Positions 9,852 through 18,908 of a stretch of DNA of 64,000 nt are shown piece by piece. Source of the stretch: Weeksellaceae bacterium. GTDB lineage: Bacteria > Bacteroidota > Bacteroidia > Flavobacteriales > Weeksellaceae. A program made the position numbers and the translations under genes. The notes below the pieces were generated by a model. It worked only from the letters and a program-made list of their open reading frames with translations. It was not told the DNA's origin and did no database searches. The first letter of the stretch is position 1; the number at the start of each line of letters is the position of its first letter. The stretch is from NCBI GenBank assembly GCA_949788275.1, contig OX460916.1, positions 2,790,001 through 2,854,000 of the forward strand, in the 5' to 3' direction.

Positions 9852-10867
9852 TAAATCAATTCTTTAAATATGGTTCTTTTCAATAGTAATTCAAGGCTTA
9901 GAAGAATTAGAGCGGCGAGTAAAAAACGCCCAAATAACTCGGTATAATTATAGTATTTTACTTCATTAATTTCCGATTTTTCTAATTTATCAATTTCACT
10001 GTAAATCTTTTTTAAACTTTCATTATTGGTTGCCCGAAAGTAAAGCCCTCCCGTTTTTGCAGCAATATCTTCCATTAAAGGTTCATCAATTTCAACGGGT
10101 TGCATTTCGAATATAAATTCGCCCGAATAACTATAGCCAACCGGAAAAGGAGCCATGCCATTGGTTCCAATTCCAATGGTGTATACTTTAATTCCTTTAG
10201 CAGCGGCAATTTCTGCCGCTTGCCTTGGCGAAACATACATTAATTCGGGTGATGGATTAATACTCTCCACCCCATCGGTAATTAGAATCACCACCTTCGA
10301 CTTGGCTTTACTGTTCTTTAAATGATTTACAGCTGTCGCTAAACCAATACCGATAGCGGTACCATCTTGCAAATTACCCGATTGTAATTTATCGATCTCA
10401 GCAACCAGCATTTGGCGGTCGGTGGTTAAAGGCACACGCGTGAGCGCTTCCCCAGAATATTCCACTAAACCAATGCGATCACTCGGTCTTTGCACTGCGA
10501 AATTTTTAGCCACTTCTTTTAAGGCTGCTAAACGATCGGGTTTTAAATCCCGAGCCAGCATACTTAAGGAAGTATCAACGGTTAAAAGGATATCGATCCC
10601 TTCGTCCGATTTTACTTTGGTCGTTACATCTACATAACGAGGACGCGCCAAAGCAATCACACACAAACTAACCCCAATCATTTTTATAATAAAAAGGAGT
10701 GGTTTATAGCTCGAAAGATTACTACGAGCACCCCCAAAAGGGGTAAGTGTACTTAGTTTAAGGGAGGCTTTTTTAGCGGATTTTTTTCGAACTTCTCTAT
10801 AAATAAAGAAGGGAATAAAAATCAATAAAGCCAGTACCCATGGATTTTGAAATTCAAAACTGATCAT
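9851..10867 (-). CDS. batA: VWA-domain membrane protein BatA
   Basis: A 338-residue protein with two N-terminal membrane segments (about 10-23 and 57-74), a VWA domain (about 92-290) with MIDAS motif DTSLS at 98-102 and the downstream LQDGTAIG and LITDG motifs, and a C-terminal membrane segment. This is the BatA layout. It overlaps its upstream and downstream neighbours by one base each inside the moxR-bat operon. The VWA metal site is complete, so protein-protein binding through a divalent metal is likely. Confidence 0.88.
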   Translation of the reverse strand: MISFEFQNPWVLALLIFIPFFIYREVRKKSAKKASLKLSTLTPFGGARSNLSSYKPLLFIIKMIGVSLCVIALARPRYVDVTTKVKSDEGIDILLTVDTSLSMLARDLKPDRLAALKEVAKNFAVQRPSDRIGLVEYSGEALTRVPLTTDRQMLVAEIDKLQSGNLQDGTAIGIGLATAVNHLKNSKAKSKVVILITDGVESINPSPELMYVSPRQAAEIAAAKGIKVYTIGIGTNGMAPFPVGYSYSGEFIFEMQPVEIDEPLMEDIAAKTGGLYFRATNNESLKKIYSEIDKLEKSEINEVKYYNYTELFGRFLLAALILLSLELLLKRTIFKELI

Positions 10868-11826
10868 TAGCTGTTATCAAATTTATGGTACTTTTCACCC
10901 GTTACTTTATCTTCTATATCATTTTCTGGAATATCCAACGGTTTCAATCGGTCTGCAAATTCGGCGACCCACTGGCGATAAGCCGTACTGCTTTCATCAT
11001 CGACACGGTGTTTTGCGAATTTCACTAAATCGGCGTCGAAGAAAAAATGCCTTAATTGTTTTTTATCTTCATCTAACATATCTTCTTTTTGGTCGACTTC
11101 TTTTAAAACATCCTCGGAAAGGAGTTCCATGGCCGAAAAGTTATAGATTCGACCCACATAGCGACGAAGGATTAAAGACAATTGGGTATAATATTCTTTT
11201 TGTTCCCCTCTTTTTAGGTACTTTTTGGCATCTAAACTCTTTAGATCGGCTTGAATTTCTTCATAAGGCGATAAGAGATTGTTCCCTTTTAAATTGGTCG
11301 ATTTTGAGCGAATATAAAGCACCAATAAAACAACAGCAATAAGGATTAATGCCAAAGCGACGGCGCCATAGATCCAATACCTATTTAAATAATCGGCTGT
11401 GGAATATTTTTCTTCCATTAAATCTTTAATGGGATAGAAACGCGCATCGGCCGTATCCACCACCACATCTTGAATTTCGATTTGAAAAGCTTTTGTCTTT
11501 AGTTGTTCATTATTTCTTTGAACACTTAATTCGGGAATGGTAAACTGCCCCACCTCATAACCGGTTAATTCGATATGCTGAAAGAGTTGTTTTAATTCTT
11601 TGGTGGTGATACTATCCACTTTCTGACTTAAGATTTCAATGTGAAACGATAAGGAGTCTTGTAAAGTAGGAAGGATAATTTTATCGCCTTTTTGATAATC
11701 GATCACTAAGGTGTAATGAATAGGTTCGCCTATTTTAATGGTCGATTTATCGATGGTTGCTTTAATGCCTTGAGCGTTTACCCAACCAACCAAAAGCATG
11801 CATAAAAAGAGTAGGTACTTTTTCAT
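10867..11826 (-). CDS. BatD-like single-pass membrane protein of the Bat operon
   Basis: A 319-residue protein with a signal peptide (to VNAQG, about residue 19), a periplasmic beta-rich domain (about 20-140), one membrane segment (YGAVALALILIAVVLLVLYI, about 153-172) and a helical cytoplasmic domain (LSPYEEIQADLKSLDAKKYL...). The cytoplasmic part resembles the DUF4381-type domain often found next to DUF58 and BatA genes. It overlaps both neighbours by one base. Probably a periplasm-spanning component of the Bat complex; function not established. Confidence 0.7.
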   Translation of the reverse strand: MKKYLLFLCMLLVGWVNAQGIKATIDKSTIKIGEPIHYTLVIDYQKGDKIILPTLQDSLSFHIEILSQKVDSITTKELKQLFQHIELTGYEVGQFTIPELSVQRNNEQLKTKAFQIEIQDVVVDTADARFYPIKDLMEEKYSTADYLNRYWIYGAVALALILIAVVLLVLYIRSKSTNLKGNNLLSPYEEIQADLKSLDAKKYLKRGEQKEYYTQLSLILRRYVGRIYNFSAMELLSEDVLKEVDQKEDMLDEDKKQLRHFFFDADLVKFAKHRVDDESSTAYRQWVAEFADRLKPLDIPENDIEDKVTGEKYHKFDNS

Positions 11827-12698
11827 TATACTTTGTGGCTTTTAAAATAATTCAATAAAGGAAGAACATAATCTTGATCCGCACGAATGCTTAGGTGACC
11901 GGCATTGTTTTTACTAAAACTGGTTTGAAAGCGGGTGGATAGATCGCGAAAATATTGTGCATATTGCTTACGAACACTGCTTGAAGAAGTATCGATTAAA
12001 CGAATTTCTCCTGTTTCATTGTCCTGAACATTCACTAAACCGATATCGGGAAAAGATTGTTCTTTTTCATCAAATACCCGAATAGCCGTGACATCATGTT
12101 TCTTGGAAACAATGCGCAAAGCCTTTTCGTAATCGGAATGATCGATAAAATCGGAAAGGATAAAAACGGTTGATTTTCGTTTGGCAATTTTCATGAGTTG
12201 TTCCAGAGCATTGGCCAAGTTGGTGCCTTGCGTTTTGGGTTCACAGGCGATCATTTCGCGGACTAAACGCAAAACGTGCTGCTTTCCTTTTTTGGGAGGA
12301 ATTACTTTTTCAACTTGATCAGCATAGAGCAATAGCCCCACTTTATCGTTGTATGTTGTGGCCGAAAAGGCTAAGGTAGCACACAGTTCGGCAATGGTTT
12401 CTAATTTAATTTGTTTCCGTGTTCCAAAGTTCCCCGAAGCAGAAACGTCGACCAATAAATACATGGTTAATTCTCTTTCTTCTTCGAAAACTTTTACATA
12501 GGCTTCGTTGTAACGGGCGGTTTTATTCCAGTCGATATTTCGAACATCGTCACCGTATTGATAGGGACGAACTTCGCTAAAAATCATACCCCTCCCTTTG
12601 AACGAACTATGGTATTCGCCCATAAATAAATTGCTCGCTTTACGCTTGCTCTTTAATTCGATGCGTTTTACACGTTTAATAATTTCGTTTGCGTCCAC
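11826..12698 (-). CDS. DUF58 domain protein
   Basis: A 290-residue cytoplasmic protein of the DUF58 family, with the family hallmark VRPYQYGDDVRNIDWNKTAR at about 43-62 and a VWA-like MIDAS motif DVSAS starting at Asp84. I chose GTG at 12698 (MDANEIIKRVKRIEL) rather than a TTG four codons upstream because relatives begin with a similar Met-Asp start and because it leaves 12 bases after the moxR stop. DUF58 proteins are coupled to MoxR AAA ATPases and to VWA proteins in many bacteria, as here. Confidence 0.85.
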   Translation of the reverse strand: MDANEIIKRVKRIELKSKRKASNLFMGEYHSSFKGRGMIFSEVRPYQYGDDVRNIDWNKTARYNEAYVKVFEEERELTMYLLVDVSASGNFGTRKQIKLETIAELCATLAFSATTYNDKVGLLLYADQVEKVIPPKKGKQHVLRLVREMIACEPKTQGTNLANALEQLMKIAKRKSTVFILSDFIDHSDYEKALRIVSKKHDVTAIRVFDEKEQSFPDIGLVNVQDNETGEIRLIDTSSSSVRKQYAQYFRDLSTRFQTSFSKNNAGHLSIRADQDYVLPLLNYFKSHKV

Positions 12699-12710
12699 GA
12701 GATAAATCAA

Positions 12711-13694
12711 TTAAGGTACAGGAACGACATTTAAAATATTGTCGATAATTTCTTCTGGGGTTATATTTTCGGCCTCGGCTTCATAGCTAATACCAATACG
12801 GTGTCGAAGGACATCTTTTGCCATAGCCCGAACATCATCGGGAATAACATACGCTCTACGGCGAAGGAAAGCATAAACTTTGGCTGCTTGTGCTAAGTTA
12901 ATCGATCCACGAGGTGAGGCACCGAAAGAAATCATTGGGATTAATTTTTCTAGACCCACTTGATCTGGGAAACGCGTTGCAAAGATAATATCGAGGATGT
13001 ATTTTTCTATTTTCTCATCCATATACACATTTTTCACCATTTCACGGGCTTCAATGATTTCTTGGATGGTGATTACTTTATTCACCTTAGGGAATGTTTG
13101 ATTAATCGTATTTCGAAGAATTAAACGTTCGGCTTCCAATTCAGGATAGGTAATAACGGTTTTCAACATAAAACGATCGACCTGAGCTTCAGGTAAAGGG
13201 TATGTTCCTTCTTGTTCGACCGGATTTTGGGTGGCTAAAACCAAGAACGGTTGTTGTAGGGGATAAGTTTCATCGCCAATGGTCACCTGTTTCTCTTGCA
13301 TAGCTTCTAACAAAGCCGATTGCACTTTTGCGGGTGAACGGTTAATTTCATCCGCTAAAACAAAGTTCGCAAAAATAGGTCCTTTCTTGATATTGAAATC
13401 GTTTTCTTTGACATTGTAAATCAAGGTTCCCACGACATCTGCAGGCAATAAATCGGGTGTGAACTGAATTCGTGAAAAGCTTCCATCAACGGCATCGGCC
13501 AATGTTTTAATGGCCAGTGTTTTGGCTAATCCAGGAACTCCTTCCAGCAATACGTGCCCATTTCCTAATAAACCTATTAAAAGACATTCGACCATTTTTT
13601 CTTGGCCAATAATGGTTTTATTAATCTCTGACGTTAAACGGTTAATGCTAGCGCTTTTTACGTCGATTTGTTCATTCAGTTGTTGTATATCCAA
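12711..13694 (-). CDS. MoxR family AAA+ ATPase
   Basis: A 327-residue AAA+ ATPase. The Walker A motif GVPGLAKT lies at 52-59, Walker B with DEIN at about 115-118, and a sensor-1 Asn in LATQNPVEQEG follows. MoxR ATPases act as chaperones that insert cofactors or assemble complexes with VWA proteins. It is the first gene of the seven-gene Bat operon, all on the minus strand with junctions of one base overlap to a few bases. The start codon is apparently TTG (MDIQQLNEQI); no in-frame ATG lies just upstream. Confidence 0.92.
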   Translation of the reverse strand: MDIQQLNEQIDVKSASINRLTSEINKTIIGQEKMVECLLIGLLGNGHVLLEGVPGLAKTLAIKTLADAVDGSFSRIQFTPDLLPADVVGTLIYNVKENDFNIKKGPIFANFVLADEINRSPAKVQSALLEAMQEKQVTIGDETYPLQQPFLVLATQNPVEQEGTYPLPEAQVDRFMLKTVITYPELEAERLILRNTINQTFPKVNKVITIQEIIEAREMVKNVYMDEKIEKYILDIIFATRFPDQVGLEKLIPMISFGASPRGSINLAQAAKVYAFLRRRAYVIPDDVRAMAKDVLRHRIGISYEAEAENITPEEIIDNILNVVPVP

Positions 13695-14071
13695 AATTGC
13701 AATGAAATTTAGGTTTTATCAATATGTATCTGTCAAATTTCCACTAAAAATAACAATATCAGGTGGATTACGGACTAAATCTTTCCTACGAAATTGTTAA
13801 ACTTTGTTAAAGCAAATGTAGTAAGAGAAAGCTTTTGAAAGTTTTAAGGAACGAAAGACTTATCAACCATGGTTGTTAATTAATAAAAAGGGCTATTTTT
13901 TTCAATAAGCAGACTGATCGATTAGGCTACAGCTGAATAGGCTGAAGATTCTTTTATTCTTTGATCAAGATGAGTATAGGAGTGTTAATTTATGTTGATG
14001 AAGAAGTGGTTTTAAAGACCTAAAAAAAGCGTAGTTCAATGAACTACGCTCGGTCTTTTATCATTCGTTTG
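13695..14071. other. Intergenic region upstream of moxR
   Basis: This stretch of 377 bp must hold the promoter of the moxR-bat operon, but I could not place a convincing TTG/TAnnTTTG pair with correct spacing. A 12-bp perfect palindrome, CAACCATGGTTG, lies at 13864-13875 and might be an operator. The terminator of the HMA gene lies at its right end. I see no gene here. Confidence 0.4.
14021..14050 (-). terminator. Rho-independent terminator of the HMA gene
   Basis: On the minus strand a 10-bp perfect stem (AGCGTAGTTC pairing with GAACTACGCT) with a three-base loop is followed by seven T residues. It lies 22 bp downstream of the HMA-protein stop codon. Confidence 0.85.
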
Positions 14072-14296
14072 CTATTCAGCGGGAATGGGCTCGATATCGA
14101 AGCCAACGTTTTCGATGGTTTCGATAATCTCTTCTTCTGTGATCCCTTTCGATGTAACGGTAAGCACTTTGTCCTTATTGGTGGTATCTACTTCCCAATG
14201 GTCTATGCCTTCGGCTTTGTCTAAAAAAGGGGTGACTTTAGATACACAGCCTCCACAGTTGATATTGGTCTTAAATTGAAATGTTTGATCGCTCAT
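14072..14296 (-). CDS. Heavy-metal-associated (HMA/CopZ-like) domain protein
   Basis: A 74-residue single-domain protein with the ferredoxin-like HMA fold signature. The metal-binding CxxC is CGGC at residues 14-17 in the context NINCGGCVSKV, and the C-terminal VGFDIEPI matches the last strand of the fold. Such proteins bind and deliver Cu(I) or related soft metals. No P-type ATPase or metalloregulator is adjacent, so the partner is unknown. It is a single-gene unit with its own terminator. Confidence 0.88.
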   Translation of the reverse strand: MSDQTFQFKTNINCGGCVSKVTPFLDKAEGIDHWEVDTTNKDKVLTVTSKGITEEEIIETIENVGFDIEPIPAE

Positions 14297-14490
14297 TTTT
14301 TTAGATTTAATTGTTTTACAAAGTTGAACAAATGCGTGGGATTGGTTTTTACATTATTCGCTGTTTTCATTGCAAGATTGGCTGTGGATTGCACACAAGT
14401 TTTTAAGAATTTGTCTATGGTCTATCTTCCTTCGAGTTCCCGTTGGGCGTAAAGTGCACGCCATTCTGCGTCTCGTTATGAAGCCTGTGG

Positions 14491-14601
14491 CATCGCGCCA
14501 AGGATTGCAGCGGCATCCTTTGCCACCCGCTTTATTTCCATTCCCCCCGAATGCTGTTGTGGCAAAGATATAGCGTAAAGCCTGGCCCGAAGGGGGCGCC
14601 C
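14491..14601 (-). repeat. Structured intergenic repeat, copy A
   Basis: Read on the minus strand from 14601, this copy starts GGGCGCCCCCTTCGGGCC (a small hairpin with a TTCG loop), continues CAGGCTTTACGCTAT, then has an internal hairpin with arms ATCTTTGCCAC and GTGGCAAAGGAT, and ends CGCTGCAATCCTTGGCG. It belongs to the same family as copies B-F. It lies downstream of the ABC permease gene. The sequence to its left (14440-14490) begins GGGCGTAAAGTGCACGCC on the plus strand and may be a decayed second copy facing it. Confidence 0.75.
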
Positions 14602-14618
14602 AAATAGCCGCAATAAAA

Positions 14619-14644
14619 AAAAACGAAGACAAAGCTTCGTTTTT
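14619..14644 (-). terminator. Terminator of the ABC permease gene
   Basis: On the minus strand a 10-bp stem (AAAAACGAAG with CTTCGTTTTT, six-base loop) ends in a long T run. It lies 10 bp past the permease stop codon. Confidence 0.75.
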
Positions 14645-14654
14645 AATAAGGTAT

Positions 14655-16349
14655 TTATTCTTCTGGCAAGGCTTGCCATTTTCGATAAAATTGAATGATG
14701 ATATAAAAACCGAGGATAAGTATAAGTGGGTTAATCCAAATCATAAGCTCGCTTAATTCTTGTAATTTTATGTACGTAGGGTCGCTATAGAGTGTTTCGT
14801 AATAATTAATCTCGTCATTGTTTCTGTAGATATCGCTGTAGACATCTGATAAAAAGCTAACAAAGAGTAAGAGTATAAAGGCACTTGACCAAACAAACCA
14901 GTTTAAGGCGACACCCGCAATTATTTTGCGTTCTTTAATGCGCAATAGAAATAAGAACAAGCCAATAAATAGGATGTAAAAACCAAAGCAAACAACGTAA
15001 GGCAAGTAGGTTGTTGATGTAAATACTGCGATTAATAAACCTATACATCCACCGATAATGGATACAACTCCTGAGCCAATAACGCTAATTAACCACACTT
15101 TAAAAGAGCTAAAACGGAAGGTGATTAACAACAATGTACACACCAAAGCAATCATTAAATTAATTGAAAAGTATTTAAAGAAAGTGGATTCGTACTTGGC
15201 GTATTCAAAGTTCGTATACACATCGATTAAAGCAGGCGTATTGATATAGTCGCCATATTTGGTTACCCCATTTTCGTAATATTGACCTTCTGTTGGAATA
15301 TGAAAATCGATAAAATAATAGGGTGGGTTAGGGACATAATCCATCATGGCTTTTTGAGTAAAGCGATGCCCAATTTGAAATTTGTCTAGTAGTTTTAAAT
15401 ACTGATTTAACTGTTTTTGAATGGCTGACTTGTCGTTTTTAGCCAATAATTGAATGAGTTGTTTGTCGTAATGCATTTGATTTTTAGTGGAATCATTTGG
15501 AACAAAAAACGATATAGCGCTAAAATTGTATAAAGAACCTAAGTTGATGTAGTTGCCTTCCTCATCTTCATCGTGCGTCTGAACCGCCATAGTCATGGCT
15601 TCTTCGCCATTGTAACGATTAGATTTGGGCGAATTGTAAGAATTATAATTGGATGATGTAACGACTTGTTTGCGTTGGAGGCGATCGGGAAAATGATGAA
15701 TTAATAAATTCTCGAAATCGACATTTCTAAAATATGGCTTTAAAAATTCTTCGGTTACTCGGTTAGGGTACTCTTGAGCCAAGGCTAACTGACGAAGTTG
15801 AAAAGCTTCGAATACCTCTGCTTCTTTCACTAGGTTATCGAACAAAGGAACTGGCTGGTTCCGAGAATTACTGCTGTAACCATTGGACGCCTGGAGGGTG
15901 AAGGCTTGGCTTTTGTTGATTAAATCGACATCTGCTGCATAGTCTTGATCTGAGATAAAGCTCGATATTCGGGTTTTAATCCCCGACTCGAAACTATTGG
16001 GTACAAACGTAAAGATTAAAAATACGGTTAATACGCCTAAAAATTCTTTGTATAAATAATTCCGCGAAGTAGGATAACCCGATTTAAAACGGTTGTTTTT
16101 CATGTAAAAGCGGATCCACACAATAATGCTTAAAACAATAATCATAAAGAAAACCATAAAATAGTTATCTCTAAAAAACGAGTCTTTTAACCCGGTTTCT
16201 TGCAGAATTATTTTAGATGAAACGTGCATATACCCCGTTAAAAAGGCCGTTAAATTAACCAATAAGGCGAGTAAAATAATCCATGGTAATTTTAGATTCC
16301 AAACCAACGGATAATGAGTTAATAGGTAATGATTGAATTTTTTATACAT
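14655..16349 (-). CDS. Membrane protein, probable ABC-2-type permease
   Basis: A 564-residue membrane protein with about three hydrophobic segments in residues 20-120, a long non-membrane region (about 125-395) that is probably extracytoplasmic, and about five more hydrophobic segments in 396-560. No sharp family motif was recognised by eye. It lies 12 bp downstream of an ABC ATP-binding gene on the same strand, so it most likely forms the membrane half of that transporter. The large extracytoplasmic loop recalls ABC-2 exporters of the gliding or NatB type, but this is inference from layout only. Confidence 0.65.
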   Translation of the reverse strand: MYKKFNHYLLTHYPLVWNLKLPWIILLALLVNLTAFLTGYMHVSSKIILQETGLKDSFFRDNYFMVFFMIIVLSIIVWIRFYMKNNRFKSGYPTSRNYLYKEFLGVLTVFLIFTFVPNSFESGIKTRISSFISDQDYAADVDLINKSQAFTLQASNGYSSNSRNQPVPLFDNLVKEAEVFEAFQLRQLALAQEYPNRVTEEFLKPYFRNVDFENLLIHHFPDRLQRKQVVTSSNYNSYNSPKSNRYNGEEAMTMAVQTHDEDEEGNYINLGSLYNFSAISFFVPNDSTKNQMHYDKQLIQLLAKNDKSAIQKQLNQYLKLLDKFQIGHRFTQKAMMDYVPNPPYYFIDFHIPTEGQYYENGVTKYGDYINTPALIDVYTNFEYAKYESTFFKYFSINLMIALVCTLLLITFRFSSFKVWLISVIGSGVVSIIGGCIGLLIAVFTSTTYLPYVVCFGFYILFIGLFLFLLRIKERKIIAGVALNWFVWSSAFILLLFVSFLSDVYSDIYRNNDEINYYETLYSDPTYIKLQELSELMIWINPLILILGFYIIIQFYRKWQALPEE

Positions 16350-16361
16350 GAGGTTGGAATT

Positions 16362-17513
16362 TTAATTAACAAAAAAACGTCGGCTTGAGCTAGAGATATT
16401 TCGGATATAACTCACGATGAGTTGACTTTCGCCCAGTGTTTTTAATATGGTTGCAAAACGCACTTCACCATCGAAATAAGCAATATAAGAACCGCCGTTG
16501 TATTTTAATTGGTGTAGACCTATGGGCTCTAAAACAGCCAATAAATCTTCTTTGCTGTTTTGAATATCGATTTCTACAATGGTTATCGCTGGCGTTTCTT
16601 GCTCTTCTTGGGTGTTTTTCTTTAATTGACCCAGCTCTAAAAAGATCACTTCATCAGATACTTTTTCAACTTCGTATAATTGTTGGGAACTAAGAATAAT
16701 TCCGATGGGATTGCGGTACGATTGCGCCAAATACTTCAAATCTTCCAAAATAATTTGTTGGGCTAAAATATCCAGGTTGGCTAATGGTTCGTCTAACAAT
16801 AATACCTTGGGTTTACGAAGCAATGTTCTCACCAGTTCAAAACGCATTTTATAGCCCGAAGAAAGCTGACTCCAGTTGAGATCTTTATAAGTCCAAAGTC
16901 CAAAACGAGCTAACATAACTTTTGCGAGCAATACATTTTCTTCACCCAAAACCCCATGCGAGCTTAAAGTAAACTGTAAGTTGTCCATTAAGGTTCCGTA
17001 CAGAATTTCGATGCGTTGTGGAATATAAATCAATTCCGATTTTAGCTCGAAACTAAAAGCTTTTACGGCAGAGAAGCTATAATTAATCGTCCCATTGGTG
17101 GGCGCTAATTCGCCACAAATAAGGCGGAGTAAAGTGGTTTTTCCATTTCCATTTTCACCCACTAAGCCCACAATTTGGCGCGACTTAAGGTTAAAACTTA
17201 TGGGATGAAGTTTAAATTTTCGATTGGTATACGCTTTTTCCACATGATCTGTGGATAGAAGAACCGTTTCTTCTAAAAACAAAGGCGCCGGATAATTTTT
17301 TAATTCATCTAACAGAAGTAGGCCTTTCTCTTTTTTTTGTTGATCACTTATTTCTGGATCGTAAAATTCATCCGAGTAGTGAATGATTTTTTGATAGAAT
17401 TCGGGTTGACCAATATCCAGGGCGCAATCGATTAATCGACGATAACCCAACGACAAATCTTCTTGTTGAAAATGATTTTCAACTTCCGATAATCGATCTG
17501 AAAAATTATGCAT
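16362..17513 (-). CDS. ABC transporter ATP-binding protein
   Basis: A 383-residue protein. About 90 N-terminal residues without a recognised motif precede an ABC ATPase with Walker A GENGNGKT (119-126), signature LSSGY (217-221) and Walker B VLLLDEP (237-243). The signature has Ser-Ser-Gly instead of Ser-Gly-Gly. About 100 C-terminal residues follow. I chose ATG at 17513 (MHNFSDRL) over a TTG eight codons upstream. Operon with the membrane protein downstream. The substrate is unknown; the N-terminal extension is unusual for the family. Confidence 0.85.
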   Translation of the reverse strand: MHNFSDRLSEVENHFQQEDLSLGYRRLIDCALDIGQPEFYQKIIHYSDEFYDPEISDQQKKEKGLLLLDELKNYPAPLFLEETVLLSTDHVEKAYTNRKFKLHPISFNLKSRQIVGLVGENGNGKTTLLRLICGELAPTNGTINYSFSAVKAFSFELKSELIYIPQRIEILYGTLMDNLQFTLSSHGVLGEENVLLAKVMLARFGLWTYKDLNWSQLSSGYKMRFELVRTLLRKPKVLLLDEPLANLDILAQQIILEDLKYLAQSYRNPIGIILSSQQLYEVEKVSDEVIFLELGQLKKNTQEEQETPAITIVEIDIQNSKEDLLAVLEPIGLHQLKYNGGSYIAYFDGEVRFATILKTLGESQLIVSYIRNISSSSRRFFVN

Positions 17514-17663
17514 AGGTTGTAGTATTTCTAGGGGCAATTAACAACTTTTTATTGGGAATATACATATAAACAATTATAAACATTCAACGTTAATAACTCG
17601 TTAATTCACTGTTTTACAGGTGTAAGTTATAAACAATTGAAAAAATGCTATACGTCTAAATAT

Positions 17664-17692
17664 AAAAATCGGCGATGGGATCGCCGATTTTT
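17664..17692 (-). terminator. Terminator of pgk
   Basis: A perfect 12-bp stem with arms 17664-17675 and 17681-17692 around a five-base loop, containing ATCGGCGA pairing with TCGCCGAT and ending in T residues on the minus strand. It lies 25 bp past the pgk stop codon. With A residues on the other side it could also work from the plus strand. Confidence 0.85.
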
Positions 17693-17717
17693 AAACCGTT
17701 TAAAAACCTTTATTTTT

Positions 17718-18908
17718 TTAGTTTAAAATAGCGGCAACGCCTGGTAATTCTTTTCCTTCTAAGCTTTCTAACATAGCACCACCACCGGTAGAAACATAGC
17801 TAACCTTATCGTCGTAACCAAACTGTTTTACAAACGCAACAGAATCGCCACCACCCACTAAAGAAAACGCACCGTTCGCTGTAGATTCTGCAATCGCATC
17901 TCCTAAGGCAATCGTTCCATGGGCAAAGTTGCTCATTTCAAAAACGCCTAAAGGTCCATTCCACAAAATGGTTTTCGAATTTTTTAAAACATCGGCAAAA
18001 AGAGCGGATGTTTTTTCACCCACATCCATTCCCATCCAACCGTCAGGAATTTCATCAACGGCTGTTACTTGTCTATTGGCTTCATTGCTAAAAGCATCCG
18101 CAATTACGTTATCAACAGGTAAGTAGACCTTTACTTGGTGTTTTTCACATTCGCTTAAAATCGCTTTTGCGAGGTCGAGTTTATCGTTTTCAACCAAGGA
18201 ATTACCAATTTTTCCGCCTTGTGCTTTCACAAACGTATAGGTCATTCCACCCCCAATAATTAAATTATCAATCACCGGAAGAATATTTTCGATAATGGTA
18301 ATTTTAGACGAAACTTTTGCTCCACCTAAAATAGCAGTAACGGGTTTTTCACCATCGCTTAACACTTTACCAATGGCTTGTAATTCTTGCTCCATTAACA
18401 GACCAAAACATTTCGATTCTGGAAAAAATTGGGCAATAATCGCTGTAGAAGCATGGGCTCGGTGAGCAGTTCCAAAAGCGTCGTTTACATAGATATCGCC
18501 AAAAGCAGCTAGGGCTTTTGCAAAGTTTTCATCGCCTTGTTCTTCTTCGGCATGAAAACGAACATTTTCTAACAATAAAATTTGCCCCGGTTGTAAAGCG
18601 GCCACTTTGGCTTTGGCGTCTTCTCCAATCACATCATTGGCCACAATTACATCGTGTTGCAACACTTCGCTTACTTTGGCTGCGATATGTTTCATGGCAT
18701 ACTGATCGTTTACTTGCCCTTTAGGACGTCCCAAATGACTCATTAAGACAACAGCACCCCCTTGGTTCAATATTTGCATTATGGTAGGCACAGCGGCTTT
18801 AATTCGCGTTGCATCGGTTACTTCCAATGCTTCGTTCTGGGGCACATTGAAATCGACACGGATCAATGCCTTTTTATTTTCAAAGTTAAAATCGTTAATT
18901 GTTTTCAT
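17718..18908 (-). CDS. pgk: Phosphoglycerate kinase
   Basis: A 396-residue enzyme of normal length that interconverts 1,3-bisphosphoglycerate plus ADP and 3-phosphoglycerate plus ATP in glycolysis. The substrate-binding motifs are intact: LIRVDFNVP near the N-terminus, [25 protein letters not shown], the hinge-region [11 protein letters not shown] and the nucleotide loop GGGDSVAFV. Cytoplasmic. It stands alone with its own promoter and terminator and is divergent from rpiB, a pentose-phosphate enzyme. Confidence 0.98.
   Translation of the reverse strand: MKTINDFNFENKKALIRVDFNVPQNEALEVTDATRIKAAVPTIMQILNQGGAVVLMSHLGRPKGQVNDQYAMKHIAAKVSEVLQHDVIVANDVIGEDAKAKVAALQPGQILLLENVRFHAEEEQGDENFAKALAAFGDIYVNDAFGTAHRAHASTAIIAQFFPESKCFGLLMEQELQAIGKVLSDGEKPVTAILGGAKVSSKITIIENILPVIDNLIIGGGMTYTFVKAQGGKIGNSLVENDKLDLAKAILSECEKHQVKVYLPVDNVIADAFSNEANRQVTAVDEIPDGWMGMDVGEKTSALFADVLKNSKTILWNGPLGVFEMSNFAHGTIALGDAIAESTANGAFSLVGGGDSVAFVKQFGYDDKVSYVSTGGGAMLESLEGKELPGVAAILN

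Noticed and set aside
14354-14679. Two overlapping minus-strand open frames and one plus-strand frame
   Set aside because: They cover repeat copy A and the permease terminator, contain no family motif, and owe their length to the GC-rich repeat.
17245-17260. A sequence close to a DnaA box (CTATCCACA on the minus strand), and another at 39413-39420
   Set aside because: Single, imperfect matches inside coding genes with no cluster, so no origin is called here even though parS sites suggest that one is near in the genome.
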